From Levilactobacillus suantsaiihabitans (GTDB lineage Bacteria > Bacillota > Bacilli > Lactobacillales > Lactobacillaceae), in NCBI RefSeq assembly GCF_004745505.1, contig NZ_RKLX01000007.1, positions 56,826-120,825 on the forward strand: 64,000 bases of DNA. The letters run 5' to 3'. Made by a program: the position numbers and the translations under genes. The notes beneath the pieces are model-generated. The model had not been told where the DNA came from. It worked only from the letters and a program-made list of their open reading frames with translations, and did not search any database. Below are positions 24,397-34,304 of the stretch, in pieces; position 1 is the first letter of the stretch, and every line of letters starts with the position of its first letter.

Positions 24397-25791
24397 TTAT
24401 TTACCCAAGCAGAATTGGCTGAACAGTTGGTCGAGCAGCTCGTCTTGGTAGCTGTCACCGGTGATCTCGCCCAAAAGGTCCCAGGCGCGGGTCATGTCGA
24501 TTTGGACCAAGTCGACGGGCATCCCCGCCGCAATGCCGCTTTGCACATCCGTCAAGGCGTCACTGGCTTGGTGCAGCAACCCGATGTGCCGGGCGTTGGT
24601 GACCATCACCGTGTTTTGACTGGACTCGATACCCTCATCAAAGAATAGGTGCGCAATCGTTGATTCCAACTGGTCCATCCCGGTACTTTGCAAGATGGAC
24701 GTCTCAATAATCGGGCTGTCCTTCGCCTCAGCCTTGACCGCTGCCATGTCTAGTTGATTTGGTAAATCGGTCTTGTTTAAAATAAGAATCCGTTGGGTAT
24801 CCTGCGTCGCCTGTAACAGCTCACGGTCCTCGTCGGTCAGAGGTTCACTGGCGTTTAAGACCAGCATGACCAAATCGGCCGTGTTGATGGCCTTGCGCGA
24901 ACGTTCCACCCCAATCTTTTCGACCTTATCTTGGGTGTCACGAATCCCCGCCGTGTCGATCAACTTCAACGGAACGCCCTTGACGTTCACGTATTCCTCG
25001 ATCACGTCACGCGTGGTCCCGGCCACGTCGGTCACGATGGCCTTGTCTTCGTGCAACAAATGGTTCAACAGGCTACTCTTCCCCACGTTGGGGCGGCCGA
25101 CAATGGCCGTGGCCAAGCCTTCGCGCAAGACCTTGCCTTGCTTGGCGGTGGCCAGTAAGACCTTGATTTGCTTTTGGACCTCTTGGGCCTTTTCCAGCAA
25201 CATCTTGGTGGTCATCGTTTCCACGTCATCGTATTCGGGATAGTCGATATTGACCTCGACTTGGGCCAGGGCATCCAGGATGTCTTGACGCAAATTTCGA
25301 ATCAACTTAGACAAGTCACCATCTAATTGGTCTAAAGCTACCTTCATGGACTTGTCCGTTTTGGCCCGAATCAGGTCCATCACGGATTCCGCTTGGGTCA
25401 AATCGATCCGGCCGTTCAAGAAGGCTCGCTTGGTGTATTCCCCGGGTTCGGCCAACCGCGCGCCGTAGCTCAAGCACAGCTGTAAGATGCGGTTGGTGGC
25501 CACGATGCCCCCGTGACAATTGATCTCGATGATGTCTTCTTTGGTGTAGGTCTTAGGCGCCCGCATGACGGTCACCATGACCTCATCCACCTCTTCGTTG
25601 GTTTCCGGGTCGACGATGTGGCCGTAATGAATCGTGTGACTGGCCACCTTCGTTAAGTCAGCCCCCTTGAACAACTTTCCGGCAACGGCAAAGACTTCTT
25701 CGCCGCTCAACCGAATAATGGCAATGCCCCCCTCACCAGGTGGGGTCGAAATTGCCGCAATGGTATCAAATTCTGTGGTCGTGACTGCCAT
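24397..25791 (-). CDS. mnmE: tRNA modification GTPase
   Basis: 464 aa from the ATG at 25791, chosen for its AAAGGAGG site; an open frame continues 35 codons upstream without one. The N-terminal folate-binding domain starts [22 protein letters not shown]; the G domain has [25 protein letters not shown] and NKTDLP; the protein ends in the conserved CxGK motif (FCLGK), whose Cys is needed for tRNA modification. Partner of MnmG in forming cmnm5U34. Located between jag and mnmG as in many Firmicutes. Confidence 0.97.
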   Translation of the reverse strand: MAVTTTEFDTIAAISTPPGEGGIAIIRLSGEEVFAVAGKLFKGADLTKVASHTIHYGHIVDPETNEEVDEVMVTVMRAPKTYTKEDIIEINCHGGIVATNRILQLCLSYGARLAEPGEYTKRAFLNGRIDLTQAESVMDLIRAKTDKSMKVALDQLDGDLSKLIRNLRQDILDALAQVEVNIDYPEYDDVETMTTKMLLEKAQEVQKQIKVLLATAKQGKVLREGLATAIVGRPNVGKSSLLNHLLHEDKAIVTDVAGTTRDVIEEYVNVKGVPLKLIDTAGIRDTQDKVEKIGVERSRKAINTADLVMLVLNASEPLTDEDRELLQATQDTQRILILNKTDLPNQLDMAAVKAEAKDSPIIETSILQSTGMDQLESTIAHLFFDEGIESSQNTVMVTNARHIGLLHQASDALTDVQSGIAAGMPVDLVQIDMTRAWDLLGEITGDSYQDELLDQLFSQFCLGK

Positions 25792-25883
25792 GAGCCATCC
25801 TCCTTTTTGTCGTTTATCGTCGTCTACGCGGCTGAATGCCCCTTTCTTGTGGGCAAACGAACCGGGCGTATCATTTAACGCCA

Positions 25884-25934
25884 TAAAAAAAAGCACCTAC
25901 TCCACGCCACCTAACTCTGCGTGGATAAAGTACT
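25884..25934 (-). terminator. Terminator between jag and mnmE
   Basis: Minus-strand AGTACTTTATCCACGC...GCGTGGA...GTGCT followed by eight T. It separates mnmE from jag transcription. Confidence 0.7.
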
Positions 25935-26011
25935 TTCACTACTTTATCGTAAACTTGATAAGAATGATTGTCTTCACTATAAGGGCTAACGGCGCATTTG
26001 TCAAACCTAAA

Positions 26012-26788
26012 CTATGCTGGTTCGATTACAACCGCGCGGTGCGGCTCTTTGCCGGCCGAATAAGTGCTGACGTAGCGGTTCTTGGCCAGGACCGCGTGAA
26101 TCTGCTTGCGCTCAAATGACGGCATCGGATCCAAATAAATTGGCTTGCCGGTCGCCACGACCTCGCGGGCCGTACTTTCCGCCAGCCGTGTCAGAGTCGC
26201 CGTCCGCCGTTCCCGGTACCCGGCGACGTCCAGCACCACGTCCACGTGTGCGGCGCCATGATGGTTTAAATACAACTGGGCCAGACTTTGTAGGGCGTTG
26301 ATGGTCCGCCCGTGCTTGCCGATCAACAGGCCTTCCTTGTCGGTGGTAAAGGCCAGGTGAATCTGTCGGTGGGCCGTGTTTTCGACGTCTAACGTGGCGT
26401 CAATGCCCAGTTGCTCGACGATTGTGGCCAAGTAGTCCTGAACGCCGTCAATGGCCGCTTGACGTTGCTGACGGCGTTTGGCCGGGTCCACGGTCGGTTG
26501 TGGGGCCGCCGGCTGAAGATGAGCCACTGGCGCTTTTACTGCGGCCTTAGGGGCCGGGGTCGGTTGAACCTGTGGCTTAGGTTGGGGTTGGGCCTTTTTG
26601 GCCTGCTTCATGGCCTTGGCCACCGGTTTGAGCGTGACGTCGACCATCGCATCGCGTTTACCAATGCCTAAAAAGCCCTTACGCGGGGTCGCAACCACCT
26701 TTGTTATCACTTGGTCGCGGCTGGTGTTTAACGCCGCCACGCCTGCAGCAATCGCTGCTGCTTCCGTTTTCCCCGTGTAGATCGTCAT
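26012..26788 (-). CDS. jag: RNA-binding protein Jag/KhpB
   Basis: 258 aa from the ATG at 26788, which has GGAGGA 7 nt upstream. Jag-N domain (residues 1-50, with KGFLGIGKRDA), a linker rich in Ala, Pro, Gln and Lys, a KH domain with GKHGRTINALQSLAQL (about 150), and an R3H domain (EVVATGKPIYLDPMPSFERKQIHAVL). With KhpA it binds RNA and affects cell-division and elongation genes. It normally follows yidC directly; here it lies 797 nt away behind repeat R6 and has its own promoter. Confidence 0.95.
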   Translation of the reverse strand: MTIYTGKTEAAAIAAGVAALNTSRDQVITKVVATPRKGFLGIGKRDAMVDVTLKPVAKAMKQAKKAQPQPKPQVQPTPAPKAAVKAPVAHLQPAAPQPTVDPAKRRQQRQAAIDGVQDYLATIVEQLGIDATLDVENTAHRQIHLAFTTDKEGLLIGKHGRTINALQSLAQLYLNHHGAAHVDVVLDVAGYRERRTATLTRLAESTAREVVATGKPIYLDPMPSFERKQIHAVLAKNRYVSTYSAGKEPHRAVVIEPA

Positions 26789-26822
26789 CGTCCATTCCTC
26801 CATGTCTTTTTCGCTAAAATTT

Positions 26823-26828
26823 AGTATA
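26823..26828 (-). promoter_or_regulatory. Extended -10 promoter of jag
   Basis: Minus strand TGGTATACT (TG-n-TATACT) 35 nt before the jag ATG. Supports separate transcription. Confidence 0.6.
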
Positions 26829-26887
26829 CCATACGTGACCACCGACCAGTTGCGCTTTCCCCCCAGCGGCGAGATTTTCCAGTGCGT

Positions 26888-27100
26888 TTGTCGTTCACAG
26901 CTTCAAGGTGAGCGCTGGTCGCCTACCGTTCGGCCAATATGGGACTGGAACGCGGTGGGCGGACCGGTCGAGCCAAAGTGCGGTCTCGCCCTCGCTTTGA
27001 GCCGAAAAACACGTCTCAAAGACGCCAGTTCCCTAACCAGCAAGCTGCTAAGGGAACTCCCACGGCTGAGCCCATATTGGCCGAACTCTCGGCTGCGGTG
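26888..27100 (-). repeat. Cloverleaf element copy R6, module B
   Basis: Closing stem GGCCAATATGGG/CCCATATTGGCC; inner hairpins GTTCCCTTAGCAGC/GCTG..TTAGGGAAC, CTTTGAG/CTCAAAG and a GGTCGAG-type arm. Nearly identical to module B of R5. Sits between yidC and jag. Confidence 0.8.
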
Positions 27101-27528
27101 GTGGTTGTTGGCGACAATCGCTTTAGTTCTCGGCAATCCTCATCCTGTCCGTCGAATTCAGCCTACCCAGCTTGCCGGCAAATAGCCTCTTGCCGAAATC
27201 AGCCAAGAACACTCCCGGCGGAGGTATCCCCAAATTAGTTATTGGCGCAACGCCAACGTTTCTAATCCCATCGCACTAGCATCCCCAGTTAGCTAATTTA
27301 CGCAATGCCACCGTTCCTAACCCCACCGCCTTGGCAGGCCACAAGTTCGTGTTACCTCCCGCCAAAGACTAAGAAAGCCTTAAGTTCCGGTGTCGACGGG
27401 TAACAAAAATCGGTTTCATTTCGTTAGTAATAGTATAGCGCCACCTGAAAGGAGGTGAGTCCCGCAACTCATCCAGTCACCCAGCAACATCCGTTTTCTG
27501 CCTACTCTCTTAGCACTCGTCTTTGGGG
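27101..27528. other. Intergenic region between repeat R6 and the yidC terminator
   Basis: No gene recognised. 27450-27465 holds the hairpin CACCTGAAAGGAGGTG, an ideal ribosome site folded on itself, followed only by a 25-codon GTG frame. CTTAGCACTC at about 27510 also occurs in the small RNA candidate at 13936. Confidence 0.45.
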
Positions 27529-27560
27529 CTAAAAAAAGCCGCCTGGCACCTGGCCGGACG
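27529..27560 (-). terminator. Possible terminator of the rpmH-rnpA-yidC operon
   Basis: Minus strand GGCCAGGTGCCAGGCGGC followed by seven T, 25 nt after the yidC stop; stem is short. Confidence 0.45.
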
Positions 27561-27584
27561 ACTTGAGAAATGCATTTTCAGATA

Positions 27585-28427
27585 TTACTTGCGTTTGCTT
27601 TGCTTGGCCCGCCGAATAGCTTTTCTAACGGCGCGGTCGTGCTTGGCCTTTTCCTTTTGTTTCTCATCGCGTTCCGCTTGGATCTTCCACGGATTTTGAA
27701 TGAGCAGGGTTTGTCCCACTTGGAAAATGTAGGAAATCGTCCAGTACAACGACAGGGATGATGGGACGTTTAGGGCGGTAAAGAAGACCACCACTGGCAT
27801 CCCGACAACCATCATCGTGTTCATGGAGTTGGTTTCCGGTGCTGACTTAGTCGTTAACCACGAACTAGCGAACGTGGCCAAGGCGGCTAAGATCGGTAAC
27901 ACAAAGTACGGGTCCTTGTGGCCCAATTGTAACCACAAGAAGTTCCCGGACCGCAGAACGGCCGTCCGCCAAATGGCTTGGTACAAAGCCCAGATGATTG
28001 GCAGTTGGACCAACGCTGGTAAACAGCCCATTAATGGGTTGATGCCGGCTTCCGAATACAGCTTTTGCTGCTCGGATTGCAGCTTGGCCATCGTTTCGCG
28101 GTCTTTAGACGAATATTTCTTTTGCAGAGCCTTGAGTTGGGGTTGGACCTCTTGGGTCTTCCGCATGCTGCGCGTTTGGAAGATCATCAGTGGCATCAAG
28201 ATCACCCGAATGATAATGGTGAACACGATGATACCGACACCGTAACTGCCGCCGAACAAGTTGGCCAACCAGATAATCGCCCGCGAGAAGTTTAAGACGA
28301 TCAGGCCGTCCCAAATCCCGGTACTTTGATTGGTGATTGGTTTGTTGCTACAAGCGGAGAGGATAAACACCAGACTGACAATGCCCAGCATGAGTAGGGT
28401 ACGTTTGTACTTTTTCACGTTTTTCAC
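27585..28427 (-). CDS. yidC: Membrane protein insertase YidC (SpoIIIJ type)
   Basis: 280 aa. Lipoprotein signal with lipobox LSAC (Cys about residue 26), then five membrane helices; the hydrophilic groove Arg lies in helix 1 (NFSRAIIWLANLFGGSYG region) and the C-terminus is strongly basic (RAVRKAIRRAKQSKRK), typical for ribosome contact. It inserts membrane proteins alone or with Sec. Starts 2 nt after rnpA, so it belongs to the rpmH-rnpA-yidC operon. Confidence 0.96.
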   Translation of the reverse strand: MKNVKKYKRTLLMLGIVSLVFILSACSNKPITNQSTGIWDGLIVLNFSRAIIWLANLFGGSYGVGIIVFTIIIRVILMPLMIFQTRSMRKTQEVQPQLKALQKKYSSKDRETMAKLQSEQQKLYSEAGINPLMGCLPALVQLPIIWALYQAIWRTAVLRSGNFLWLQLGHKDPYFVLPILAALATFASSWLTTKSAPETNSMNTMMVVGMPVVVFFTALNVPSSLSLYWTISYIFQVGQTLLIQNPWKIQAERDEKQKEKAKHDRAVRKAIRRAKQSKRK

Positions 28428-28429
28428 GT

Positions 28430-28786
28430 TTATTCCTCGCTATAATTGGAATCCAACAGTTTCGCTAACTTCAACACGTGGACCATACTGCTTTTCGCAT
28501 CGGCCATGCTAATGCCGTCAGCGCGGGGCCGAGCAATCACGAGGAAATCCACATCTTGTTTCAGGTATGGCTTCAACTCAAGAAGGCTCTGACGGATCCG
28601 GCGCTTCACCCAATTGCGGTGAACGGCGTTACCAATCTTTTTACCGACGGAAATGCCGACCCGGAAGTGTTTCTGGTCAGGCTTAGCCATTGAGTAGACC
28701 ACGAATTGCCGGTTTGCAACCGAATTCCTGGTTTCAAAGACCTGCTGAAATTCCGCTTCTTTCTTAATGCGGTAAGATTTTCGCAT
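28430..28786 (-). CDS. rnpA: Ribonuclease P protein component
   Basis: 118 aa from the ATG at 28786 (GGAG 6 nt upstream); the open frame extends further but without a ribosome site. Basic RnpA fold: N-terminal [17 protein letters not shown], the central cleft, and the RNR motif [13 protein letters not shown]. It binds the catalytic RNA of RNase P and the 5' leader of pre-tRNA. Between rpmH and yidC as in nearly all bacteria. Confidence 0.97.
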   Translation of the reverse strand: MRKSYRIKKEAEFQQVFETRNSVANRQFVVYSMAKPDQKHFRVGISVGKKIGNAVHRNWVKRRIRQSLLELKPYLKQDVDFLVIARPRADGISMADAKSSMVHVLKLAKLLDSNYSEE

Positions 28787-28882
28787 GTGCATCTCCAAAG
28801 TTCTCGATTTTGCAGTCCGCGCGGGATTGGTGATCCAGTCTCCCCGCAGATAAAATAAAAAGACCACTGAACCTTCAGCGGC

Positions 28883-29017
28883 CTATGCAGACAATACTTT
28901 ACGTCCCTTTTGACGGCGACGTGCTAATACTTGACGGCCATTGCTAGTGCTCATCCGCTTGCGGAAGCCGTGGACACGTGAACGGTGACGTTTCTTTGGT
29001 TGGAAAGTGCGCTTCAT
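28883..29017 (-). CDS. rpmH: 50S ribosomal protein bL34
   Basis: 44 aa: starts [18 protein letters not shown] and ends GRKVLSA, the canonical L34 sequence and length. AGAGGAG lies 8 nt upstream of the ATG. Very basic, binds 23S rRNA late in assembly. First gene of the operon running left from oriC, with an extended -10 (TGCTAATAT) at 29097-29102. Confidence 0.98.
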   Translation of the reverse strand: MKRTFQPKKRHRSRVHGFRKRMSTSNGRQVLARRRQKGRKVLSA

Positions 29018-29096
29018 CGTAAAATCTCCTCTCTTAACTATGACTATTTATTTTTTATCTGGAAACCCAGACAAATACTAAATGCATTTCCTGAAC

Positions 29097-29102
29097 ATAT
29101 TA
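29097..29102 (-). promoter_or_regulatory. -10 of the rpmH operon
   Basis: Minus strand TGCTAATAT, with TTTCAT 17 bp upstream as a poor -35. Confidence 0.5.
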
Positions 29103-29187
29103 GCATAAAAATCCCAAGAATGAAACCTAAACTTGCGGATTTCACGAAAAAATTGTGGGGACAAAAATTTGTTTCATGCACTTTGCT

Positions 29188-29457
29188 TGTGGATAAGTTG
29201 CTATTTCAGAAAAAGTTATCCGGGAGTTGCCAACCGAGTTATCCACCATTCCACAGCCTGTTTATTTTTTAAATTTAGGAATTGTGATTTCTGTGGATAA
29301 CTTGTGAAACACTTGATACTATCACTTTTGTAGTTCACACGATCCTGTGCATAACCATTTCGTCAAAAAGTTATTCACAGATTCTCACACCCCTGTGGAT
29401 AACTCAATCCACTTCCTGTGAAACAATTATGCACAGCTCCAAATACCCTGTGGAAAA
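29188..29457. other. oriC part 1: DnaA box cluster upstream of dnaA
   Basis: Boxes related to TTATCCACA: 29188-29196 (exact, reverse), 29239-29247 (1 change), 29292-29300 (exact, reverse), 29346-29354 (1 change, reverse), 29371-29379 (1 change), 29394-29402 (exact, reverse), 29427-29435 (1 change), 29449-29457 (1 change, reverse). AT-rich background. The last box overlaps the presumed -35 of the dnaA promoter, suggesting autoregulation. Confidence 0.92.
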
Positions 29458-29473
29458 CTTTTTTTCTTCATGC

Positions 29474-29479
29474 TACACT
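29474..29479 (+). promoter_or_regulatory. -10 of the dnaA promoter
   Basis: TGCTACACT, 78 nt before the dnaA start; the -35 region at about 29451 falls in a DnaA box. Confidence 0.6.
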
Positions 29480-29556
29480 GGACTTACGTTTTCTTTTGGG
29501 CGGAGTCCGTCCAAAAGTTCAATGAGCTTTCTAAACTAAAATAGGGGGATACCTCA

Positions 29557-30915
29557 GTGCCAGATATGTTAACTTTGTGGACTGATATCAAAGCGTTGTT
29601 TGAGGAAAACAACTCGAAGACAGCCTACGCGACTTGGATCGAAACCGCCAAGCCGATTGCCTTGAATGGCAACAAATTAACGTTGGAACTCCCATCACCC
29701 CTGCATCGTGATTACTGGACCCATCAACATCTGGACCAGCAATTGGTAGAATACGCATACCAAGCCGCTCACGAAGATATTCAGCCCGTGCTCATCTTAG
29801 AGGGGGAACGCCAGCAACAAGCGACGCTCAAGGCCAAGACGGCCACCCCCGGAGAAAAGGTGACGACTGAACCGACGCCGACCTTTATGAAGGAAACGGC
29901 GCTTAATTCTCGCTATACGTTTGACACTTTCGTCATCGGTAAAGGCAACCAAATGGCCCACGCAGCGGCCTTGGTCGTCTCTGAAGAACCCGGCGTGATG
30001 TACAATCCGCTGTTCTTTTACGGTGGCGTGGGGTTGGGCAAGACCCACTTGATGCACGCGATTGGCAATAAAATGCTAGAAGATCGCCCAGACACCAAGG
30101 TCAAATACGTGACCAGCGAGGCCTTCACGAATGACTTTATCAATGCGATTCAAACCCGTACGCAGGAGCAGTTTCGTCAGGAGTACCGCAACGTTGACTT
30201 ACTGCTAGTTGATGATATTCAGTTCTTCGCTAATAAGGAAGGAACGCAAGAAGAGTTCTTCCATACCTTTAATGCCCTCTACGACGACGGCAAGCAAATC
30301 GTCTTGACGTCCGACCGGCTGCCTAACGAAATTCCCAAGCTCCAAGACCGCTTAGTCTCGCGGTTTGCCTGGGGATTATCTGTGGACATTACGCCCCCGG
30401 ACCTCGAAACGCGGATCGCCATCTTGCGCAACAAGGCCGATGCTGATCAGATCGACATCCCCGACGACACGCTCAGCTACATCGCCGGGCAGATCGACTC
30501 CAACGTCCGGGAATTGGAGGGCGCCTTAGCGCGGGTACAAGCTTACTCGCAGCTGATGCACCAACCGATCACCACGGACCTGGCCGCCGAAGCCTTGAAG
30601 AGCCTCAACCTGGCCAACGCCAGCGATGCCGTCACGATTCCCGTGATCCAAGACCGGGTGGCCAACTACTTCAACGTGTCACTCAAGGATCTGAAGGGGA
30701 AGAAACGCAAAAAGGCGATCGTCATGCCGCGCCAGATTGCCATGTACCTGTCGCGTGAACTCACCGAAGCCTCACTGCCGCGCATCGGCAACGAATTCGG
30801 CGGGAAAGACCATACTACGGTGATTCACGCCTATGATAAGATCACCGAGATTTTAAAGACCGATGCCCAGCTACAAAAGGACATCGACAGCTTGAAAGAT
30901 GAATTAAGGCGGTAA
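29557..30915 (+). CDS. dnaA: Chromosomal replication initiator protein DnaA
   Basis: 452 aa from a GTG with AGGGGG upstream. Domain I (residues 1-75) interacts with helicase-loading proteins; a linker rich in charged residues follows; the AAA+ domain has Walker [10 protein letters not shown] (156-164), Walker [11 protein letters not shown] and sensor motifs; domain IV carries the DnaA signature [15 protein letters not shown] that binds TTATCCACA boxes. It opens oriC and loads the replicative helicase. Boxes lie on both sides of the gene, as in Bacillus. Confidence 0.98.
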   Translation: MPDMLTLWTDIKALFEENNSKTAYATWIETAKPIALNGNKLTLELPSPLHRDYWTHQHLDQQLVEYAYQAAHEDIQPVLILEGERQQQATLKAKTATPGEKVTTEPTPTFMKETALNSRYTFDTFVIGKGNQMAHAAALVVSEEPGVMYNPLFFYGGVGLGKTHLMHAIGNKMLEDRPDTKVKYVTSEAFTNDFINAIQTRTQEQFRQEYRNVDLLLVDDIQFFANKEGTQEEFFHTFNALYDDGKQIVLTSDRLPNEIPKLQDRLVSRFAWGLSVDITPPDLETRIAILRNKADADQIDIPDDTLSYIAGQIDSNVRELEGALARVQAYSQLMHQPITTDLAAEALKSLNLANASDAVTIPVIQDRVANYFNVSLKDLKGKKRKKAIVMPRQIAMYLSRELTEASLPRIGNEFGGKDHTTVIHAYDKITEILKTDAQLQKDIDSLKDELRR

Positions 30916-31065
30916 ACCGCGGCGCACTGGTTGCCGTGCGTTTACCAACGCGTTAGTGCTTGAGCAGCGTTAACCTGATCGTCGCTGGTCACCAGTCATC
31001 GGCGGACTCGCGGCGGTCTTTTTGTGACCACTTGCGGTATGATAGAAGCAGGTGACCACAGCGCG

Positions 31066-31206
31066 TGTGGATAAAATTGACAAACACCTAAAGTTTTCCA
31101 CAAGTTATCCACAGGTGGAAAACGGCATGTAACCGGCTGTTTCTCAAAGTTATCCACAGAATACACCGCTCTACTACGGCTACTGTTTTTTATCTTTTAA
31201 TTAAGT
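31066..31206. other. oriC part 2: DnaA boxes, trio motif and unwinding region
   Basis: Boxes at 31066-31074 (exact, reverse), 31094-31102 (TTTTCCACA), 31105-31113 and 31150-31158 (exact). After the last box comes CTACTACGGCTACTG (31171-31185), whose complement is a run of DnaA-trio-like triplets, then the T/A-rich stretch TTTTTTATCTTTTAATTAA (31186-31206), the likely site of strand opening. Confidence 0.88.
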
Positions 31207-31241
31207 TAAACCACCCGCACCATGAAAAGGAGTGTCAGTTT

Positions 31242-32381
31242 ATGAAATTCACCATCAACCGGGCCGCGTTCGTCAAGGAACTGAACAACGTCTCCCGGGC
31301 CATCTCTTCAAAGACGACGATTCCCATTTTGACGGGATTAAAAATCGTGGCCAGTGACGCTGGGTTACTCTTAACCGGGTCCAACGCCGATATTTCTATT
31401 GAAACTTTGATTCGCGCCGATGATCCCGACCTGGGCTTGTCCATTGACGAACCGGGAGCCATCGTCTTAACGGCGCGGTTCTTCAGCGAAATCGTTAAAC
31501 GCTTGCCAGAAAAGGAAATGACCGTCACCGTTAAAGACGGGTTCCAAACCGAAATCACTTCCGGTGCGGCGGCCTTTAACATCAACGGCCAAGACGCCAA
31601 CAACTATCCGCATTTACCAGAGATCGACGCGGCCGATTCCGTCGTCTTATCTGGTGCGGTTTTCAAAGAACTGATTGGCCAAACCGTCATTGCGGTCTCC
31701 AACCAGGAAAGCCGGCCGATCTTGACCGGGGTTCATTTTGTCTTGTCCAACAACCAATTCTTGGCGGTCGCCACGGATAGTCACCGGCTGAGCCAACGGC
31801 AAATTGAATTGCCAACACCTAGTGACGCAACGTTTGACGTTATTATCCCCGGGAAGAGTCTGACGGAATTGTCCCGGATGATCGGGGATGACGATGCTGA
31901 CGTGAAGATGCAATTCTCCGAAAACCAAGTGTTGTTCCTCTTGGGTGATACGTCGTTTTACTCCCGGCTGCTGGAAGGCAACTACCCCGACACGTCGCGG
32001 TTGATCCCTAAGGAAGCCTCGACCACGGTCGAATTCGAAGCGCCAGAACTGTTGGCTGCCGTCGAACGGGCCTCACTGTTGTCCCATGAATCGCGGAACA
32101 ACGTGGTCAAGCTGACCTTAACGCCGGCCGAAAACCAAGTCACCATCTTCAGTAACTCCCCAGACGTCGGGAACGTTGAAGAAGACTTGGCCCCCAAGGA
32201 ACTGGATGGCGAAGACCTCGAGATCTCGTTTAACCCAGATTACATGAAGGATGCGCTCCGTTCCTTCGGCCAAAGCACGATCCGGGTGGCCTTTACCTCA
32301 GCGTTGCGGCCATTCACCCTGGTTCCGACCGAAGACACCAGCAACTTCATTCAACTGATCACGCCGGTACGGACGTTCTAG
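31242..32381 (+). CDS. dnaN: DNA polymerase III beta sliding clamp
   Basis: 379 aa, standard length, three clamp domains. N-terminus MKFTINRAAFVKELNNVSRAIS and C-terminus FIQLITPVRTF match the family. The ring keeps Pol III and other clamp-binding proteins on DNA. Start ATG with AAAAGGAG. The second half of oriC lies directly upstream, and a terminator follows, so yaaA-recF-gyrBA is a separate transcript. Confidence 0.98.
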   Translation: MKFTINRAAFVKELNNVSRAISSKTTIPILTGLKIVASDAGLLLTGSNADISIETLIRADDPDLGLSIDEPGAIVLTARFFSEIVKRLPEKEMTVTVKDGFQTEITSGAAAFNINGQDANNYPHLPEIDAADSVVLSGAVFKELIGQTVIAVSNQESRPILTGVHFVLSNNQFLAVATDSHRLSQRQIELPTPSDATFDVIIPGKSLTELSRMIGDDDADVKMQFSENQVLFLLGDTSFYSRLLEGNYPDTSRLIPKEASTTVEFEAPELLAAVERASLLSHESRNNVVKLTLTPAENQVTIFSNSPDVGNVEEDLAPKELDGEDLEISFNPDYMKDALRSFGQSTIRVAFTSALRPFTLVPTEDTSNFIQLITPVRTF

Positions 32382-32416
32382 AAAATTTCACAAGTCATTT
32401 CACAAGCGAATTCACA

Positions 32417-32451
32417 AGCACTGCCACGCATCAGCGGGTGGTGCTTTTTTT
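32417..32451 (+). terminator. dnaN terminator
   Basis: AGCACTGCCACGC-ATCA-GCGGGTGGTGCT followed by seven T. Confidence 0.8.
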
Positions 32452-32453
32452 AT

Positions 32454-32527
32454 TGAGAGTGGGCCAACAGGCGCTTAACTAGCACCGTTAAGCGGACCCA
32501 GTTGCCTGGTGGCACACTTTTCGGCAG
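32454..32527 (+). repeat. 3'-UTR repeat copy b5
   Basis: GAGAGTGGGCCAACAGGCGC...GTTAAGCGGACCCAGTTGCC, TGGTGGCACACTTTTCGG. Lies immediately after the dnaN terminator and lacks its own. Confidence 0.7.
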
Positions 32528-32867
32528 GTTGGCGGTTAGCGAAGGGAACGTCAAGGCCAACCCGTGACTCATCGCGCCCAGCTCAGTGTTCCCCTCCGAA
32601 TCTGAAACGTAGCCGGCCAAATGGGGATGTGACCACAGGCTGTGGCGGTTAGTTTCCCGCCAATTCACGGTGATTGGGGGCGTTAATGACCTGCTGTTAG
32701 GGGCAAGAGCGGCTAATATAACAATTTTTATCAAAAATCCAGCTAAATTTTGACGATTTCCGCCGTAACCGGGCTATTTTTGGTTCTGAGCAAATTTACT
32801 GGCTTTTTGGCAAAAATATCAAGAACGGCATAAATCGGCTGAGAGGCGAAAAATAAGGTAGTTCAAC
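32528..32867. other. Intergenic region upstream of yaaA
   Basis: No gene. The first half has average composition; from about 32700 it is AT-rich with runs of A and T leading into the yaaA promoter. Confidence 0.5.
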
Positions 32868-32896
32868 TGTACCTTTGCTGTAAAAAGCGGTATAAT
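32868..32896 (+). promoter_or_regulatory. Promoter of yaaA-recF-gyrB-gyrA
   Basis: TGTACC (32868-32873), 17-bp spacer, consensus TATAAT (32891-32896). Confidence 0.6.
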
Positions 32897-32925
32897 ATAA
32901 GAGAAGAAAAATAAGGGGTGAAATT

Positions 32926-33153
32926 GTGAAAAAAGAAGTTTTCATTGAAACGCCCTACATCACTTTAGGCCAGTTACTTAAAGAAGAATCCGTCATCAGT
33001 ACGGGCGGTCAAGCCAAGTGGTATTTGCGGGAAAACACCGTGGATGTCAATGACGAGCCGGATAATCGGCGCGGCCGCAAGTTGTATCCTGGAGATACGG
33101 TCGCCGTACCTGAGGTAGGATTATTTTTTATACGCTCAAAGCAGGGTGAATAA
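32926..33153 (+). CDS. yaaA: S4-domain RNA-binding protein YaaA
   Basis: 75 aa. Single S4-like domain: [48 protein letters not shown]. RlbA/YaaA proteins sit between dnaN and recF in Firmicutes and are linked to ribosome assembly. AGGGGTG precedes the GTG start. Its stop TAA shares a base with the recF ATG (TAATG), so translation is coupled. Confidence 0.93.
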   Translation: MKKEVFIETPYITLGQLLKEESVISTGGQAKWYLRENTVDVNDEPDNRRGRKLYPGDTVAVPEVGLFFIRSKQGE

Positions 33154-34301
33154 TGTATTTGCAGGAGTTGCAGCTGCAGCATTTTCGCAATTATCCGGCC
33201 GCTGATCTGCAGCTGGGTAAGGGCATCAACGTCTTATTAGGCGAAAATGCGCAGGGGAAAACCAATCTATTAGAGGCCATTTACGTGTTGGCGTTAACGC
33301 GCAGTCACCGGACGGCAAACGACCATGACCTGGTCAATTGGGAGGCCAAAACGGCTAAGATCAGTGGCAAGGTGGTCAAGAGTGCCGGGACCGTGCCGTT
33401 AGAGCTGACATTTTCGCGTCAGGGCAAACGCGCCAAGGTCAATCACCTGGAACAGGCGCGGCTGTCACAGTACGTGGGGCAGCTCAACGTGATTTTATTT
33501 GCGCCAGAAGATCTTGCCATCGTCAAAGGGGCCCCGTCCGTGCGGCGGCGGTTCATGGACATGGAGTTTGGCCAGATGAATCCGCGCTACCTCTACAACT
33601 TGAGCCAGTACCGCACGCTGTTGAAGCAACGCAACCGCTACTTGAAGGATCTCCAGCACAAGCAAAAAAAGGACCTCCTTTTTTTGTCGGTGTTATCCGA
33701 TCAACTGGCGGCATACGGGGCGGAGATCATTGCGCAACGGTTGAACATGCTCAAGAAGCTGGAGCACTGGGCCCAGGCAATTCACGCCGAGATCTCGCAA
33801 CAACGCGAGGAATTGACGTTTCATTACGCCACCCAGGTCCCTGACGACCAGTTAACGGACGCCAAGACCATCTGTGCGGCGTTAACGGCACTGTACGCCA
33901 AGCAGCGCGATAAGGAGCTCTACCAGGGCACGACGCTGGTGGGCCCCCATCGCGACGACCTGCATTTTCAGGTCAACGGCAAAAACGTGCAGACGTTCGG
34001 GTCGCAGGGCCAGCAACGGACCACGGCGCTCAGCGTAAAGTTGGCCGAGATTGATTTGATGAAAGAAGAGACCGGCGAGTACCCCGTCTTATTGCTAGAC
34101 GACGTGCTCTCCGAACTCGATGATGCCCGGCAGACCCATCTGCTGACGGCAATTCAGGATAAAGTCCAAACGTTTATTACCACCACCAGCTTGAGCGGGA
34201 TCACCCGCCAGCTGATCAAGGACCCGACCATTTTTCACGTGGCAGCGGGCACCGTGGTGGCTGACGCGTCGGCAAACGACGCAGCAACAAAGGAGGATTA
34301 G
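33153..34301 (+). CDS. recF: DNA repair and gap-recognition ATPase RecF
   Basis: 382 aa. SMC-like ABC ATPase: Walker [15 protein letters not shown] (residues 31-44), signature FGSQGQQRT (about 285) and Walker [13 protein letters not shown] (about 310). Loads RecA at single-strand gaps with RecO and RecR. Overlaps yaaA by one base and is followed by gyrB after 3 nt, the gyrB ribosome site AAAGGAGG lying within its last codons. Confidence 0.97.
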   Translation: MYLQELQLQHFRNYPAADLQLGKGINVLLGENAQGKTNLLEAIYVLALTRSHRTANDHDLVNWEAKTAKISGKVVKSAGTVPLELTFSRQGKRAKVNHLEQARLSQYVGQLNVILFAPEDLAIVKGAPSVRRRFMDMEFGQMNPRYLYNLSQYRTLLKQRNRYLKDLQHKQKKDLLFLSVLSDQLAAYGAEIIAQRLNMLKKLEHWAQAIHAEISQQREELTFHYATQVPDDQLTDAKTICAALTALYAKQRDKELYQGTTLVGPHRDDLHFQVNGKNVQTFGSQGQQRTTALSVKLAEIDLMKEETGEYPVLLLDDVLSELDDARQTHLLTAIQDKVQTFITTTSLSGITRQLIKDPTIFHVAAGTVVADASANDAATKED

Positions 34302-34304
34302 GCA

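Noticed and set aside
29161..29180. TGTTTCATGCAC as a sixth parS site
   Set aside because: Second half-site is missing.
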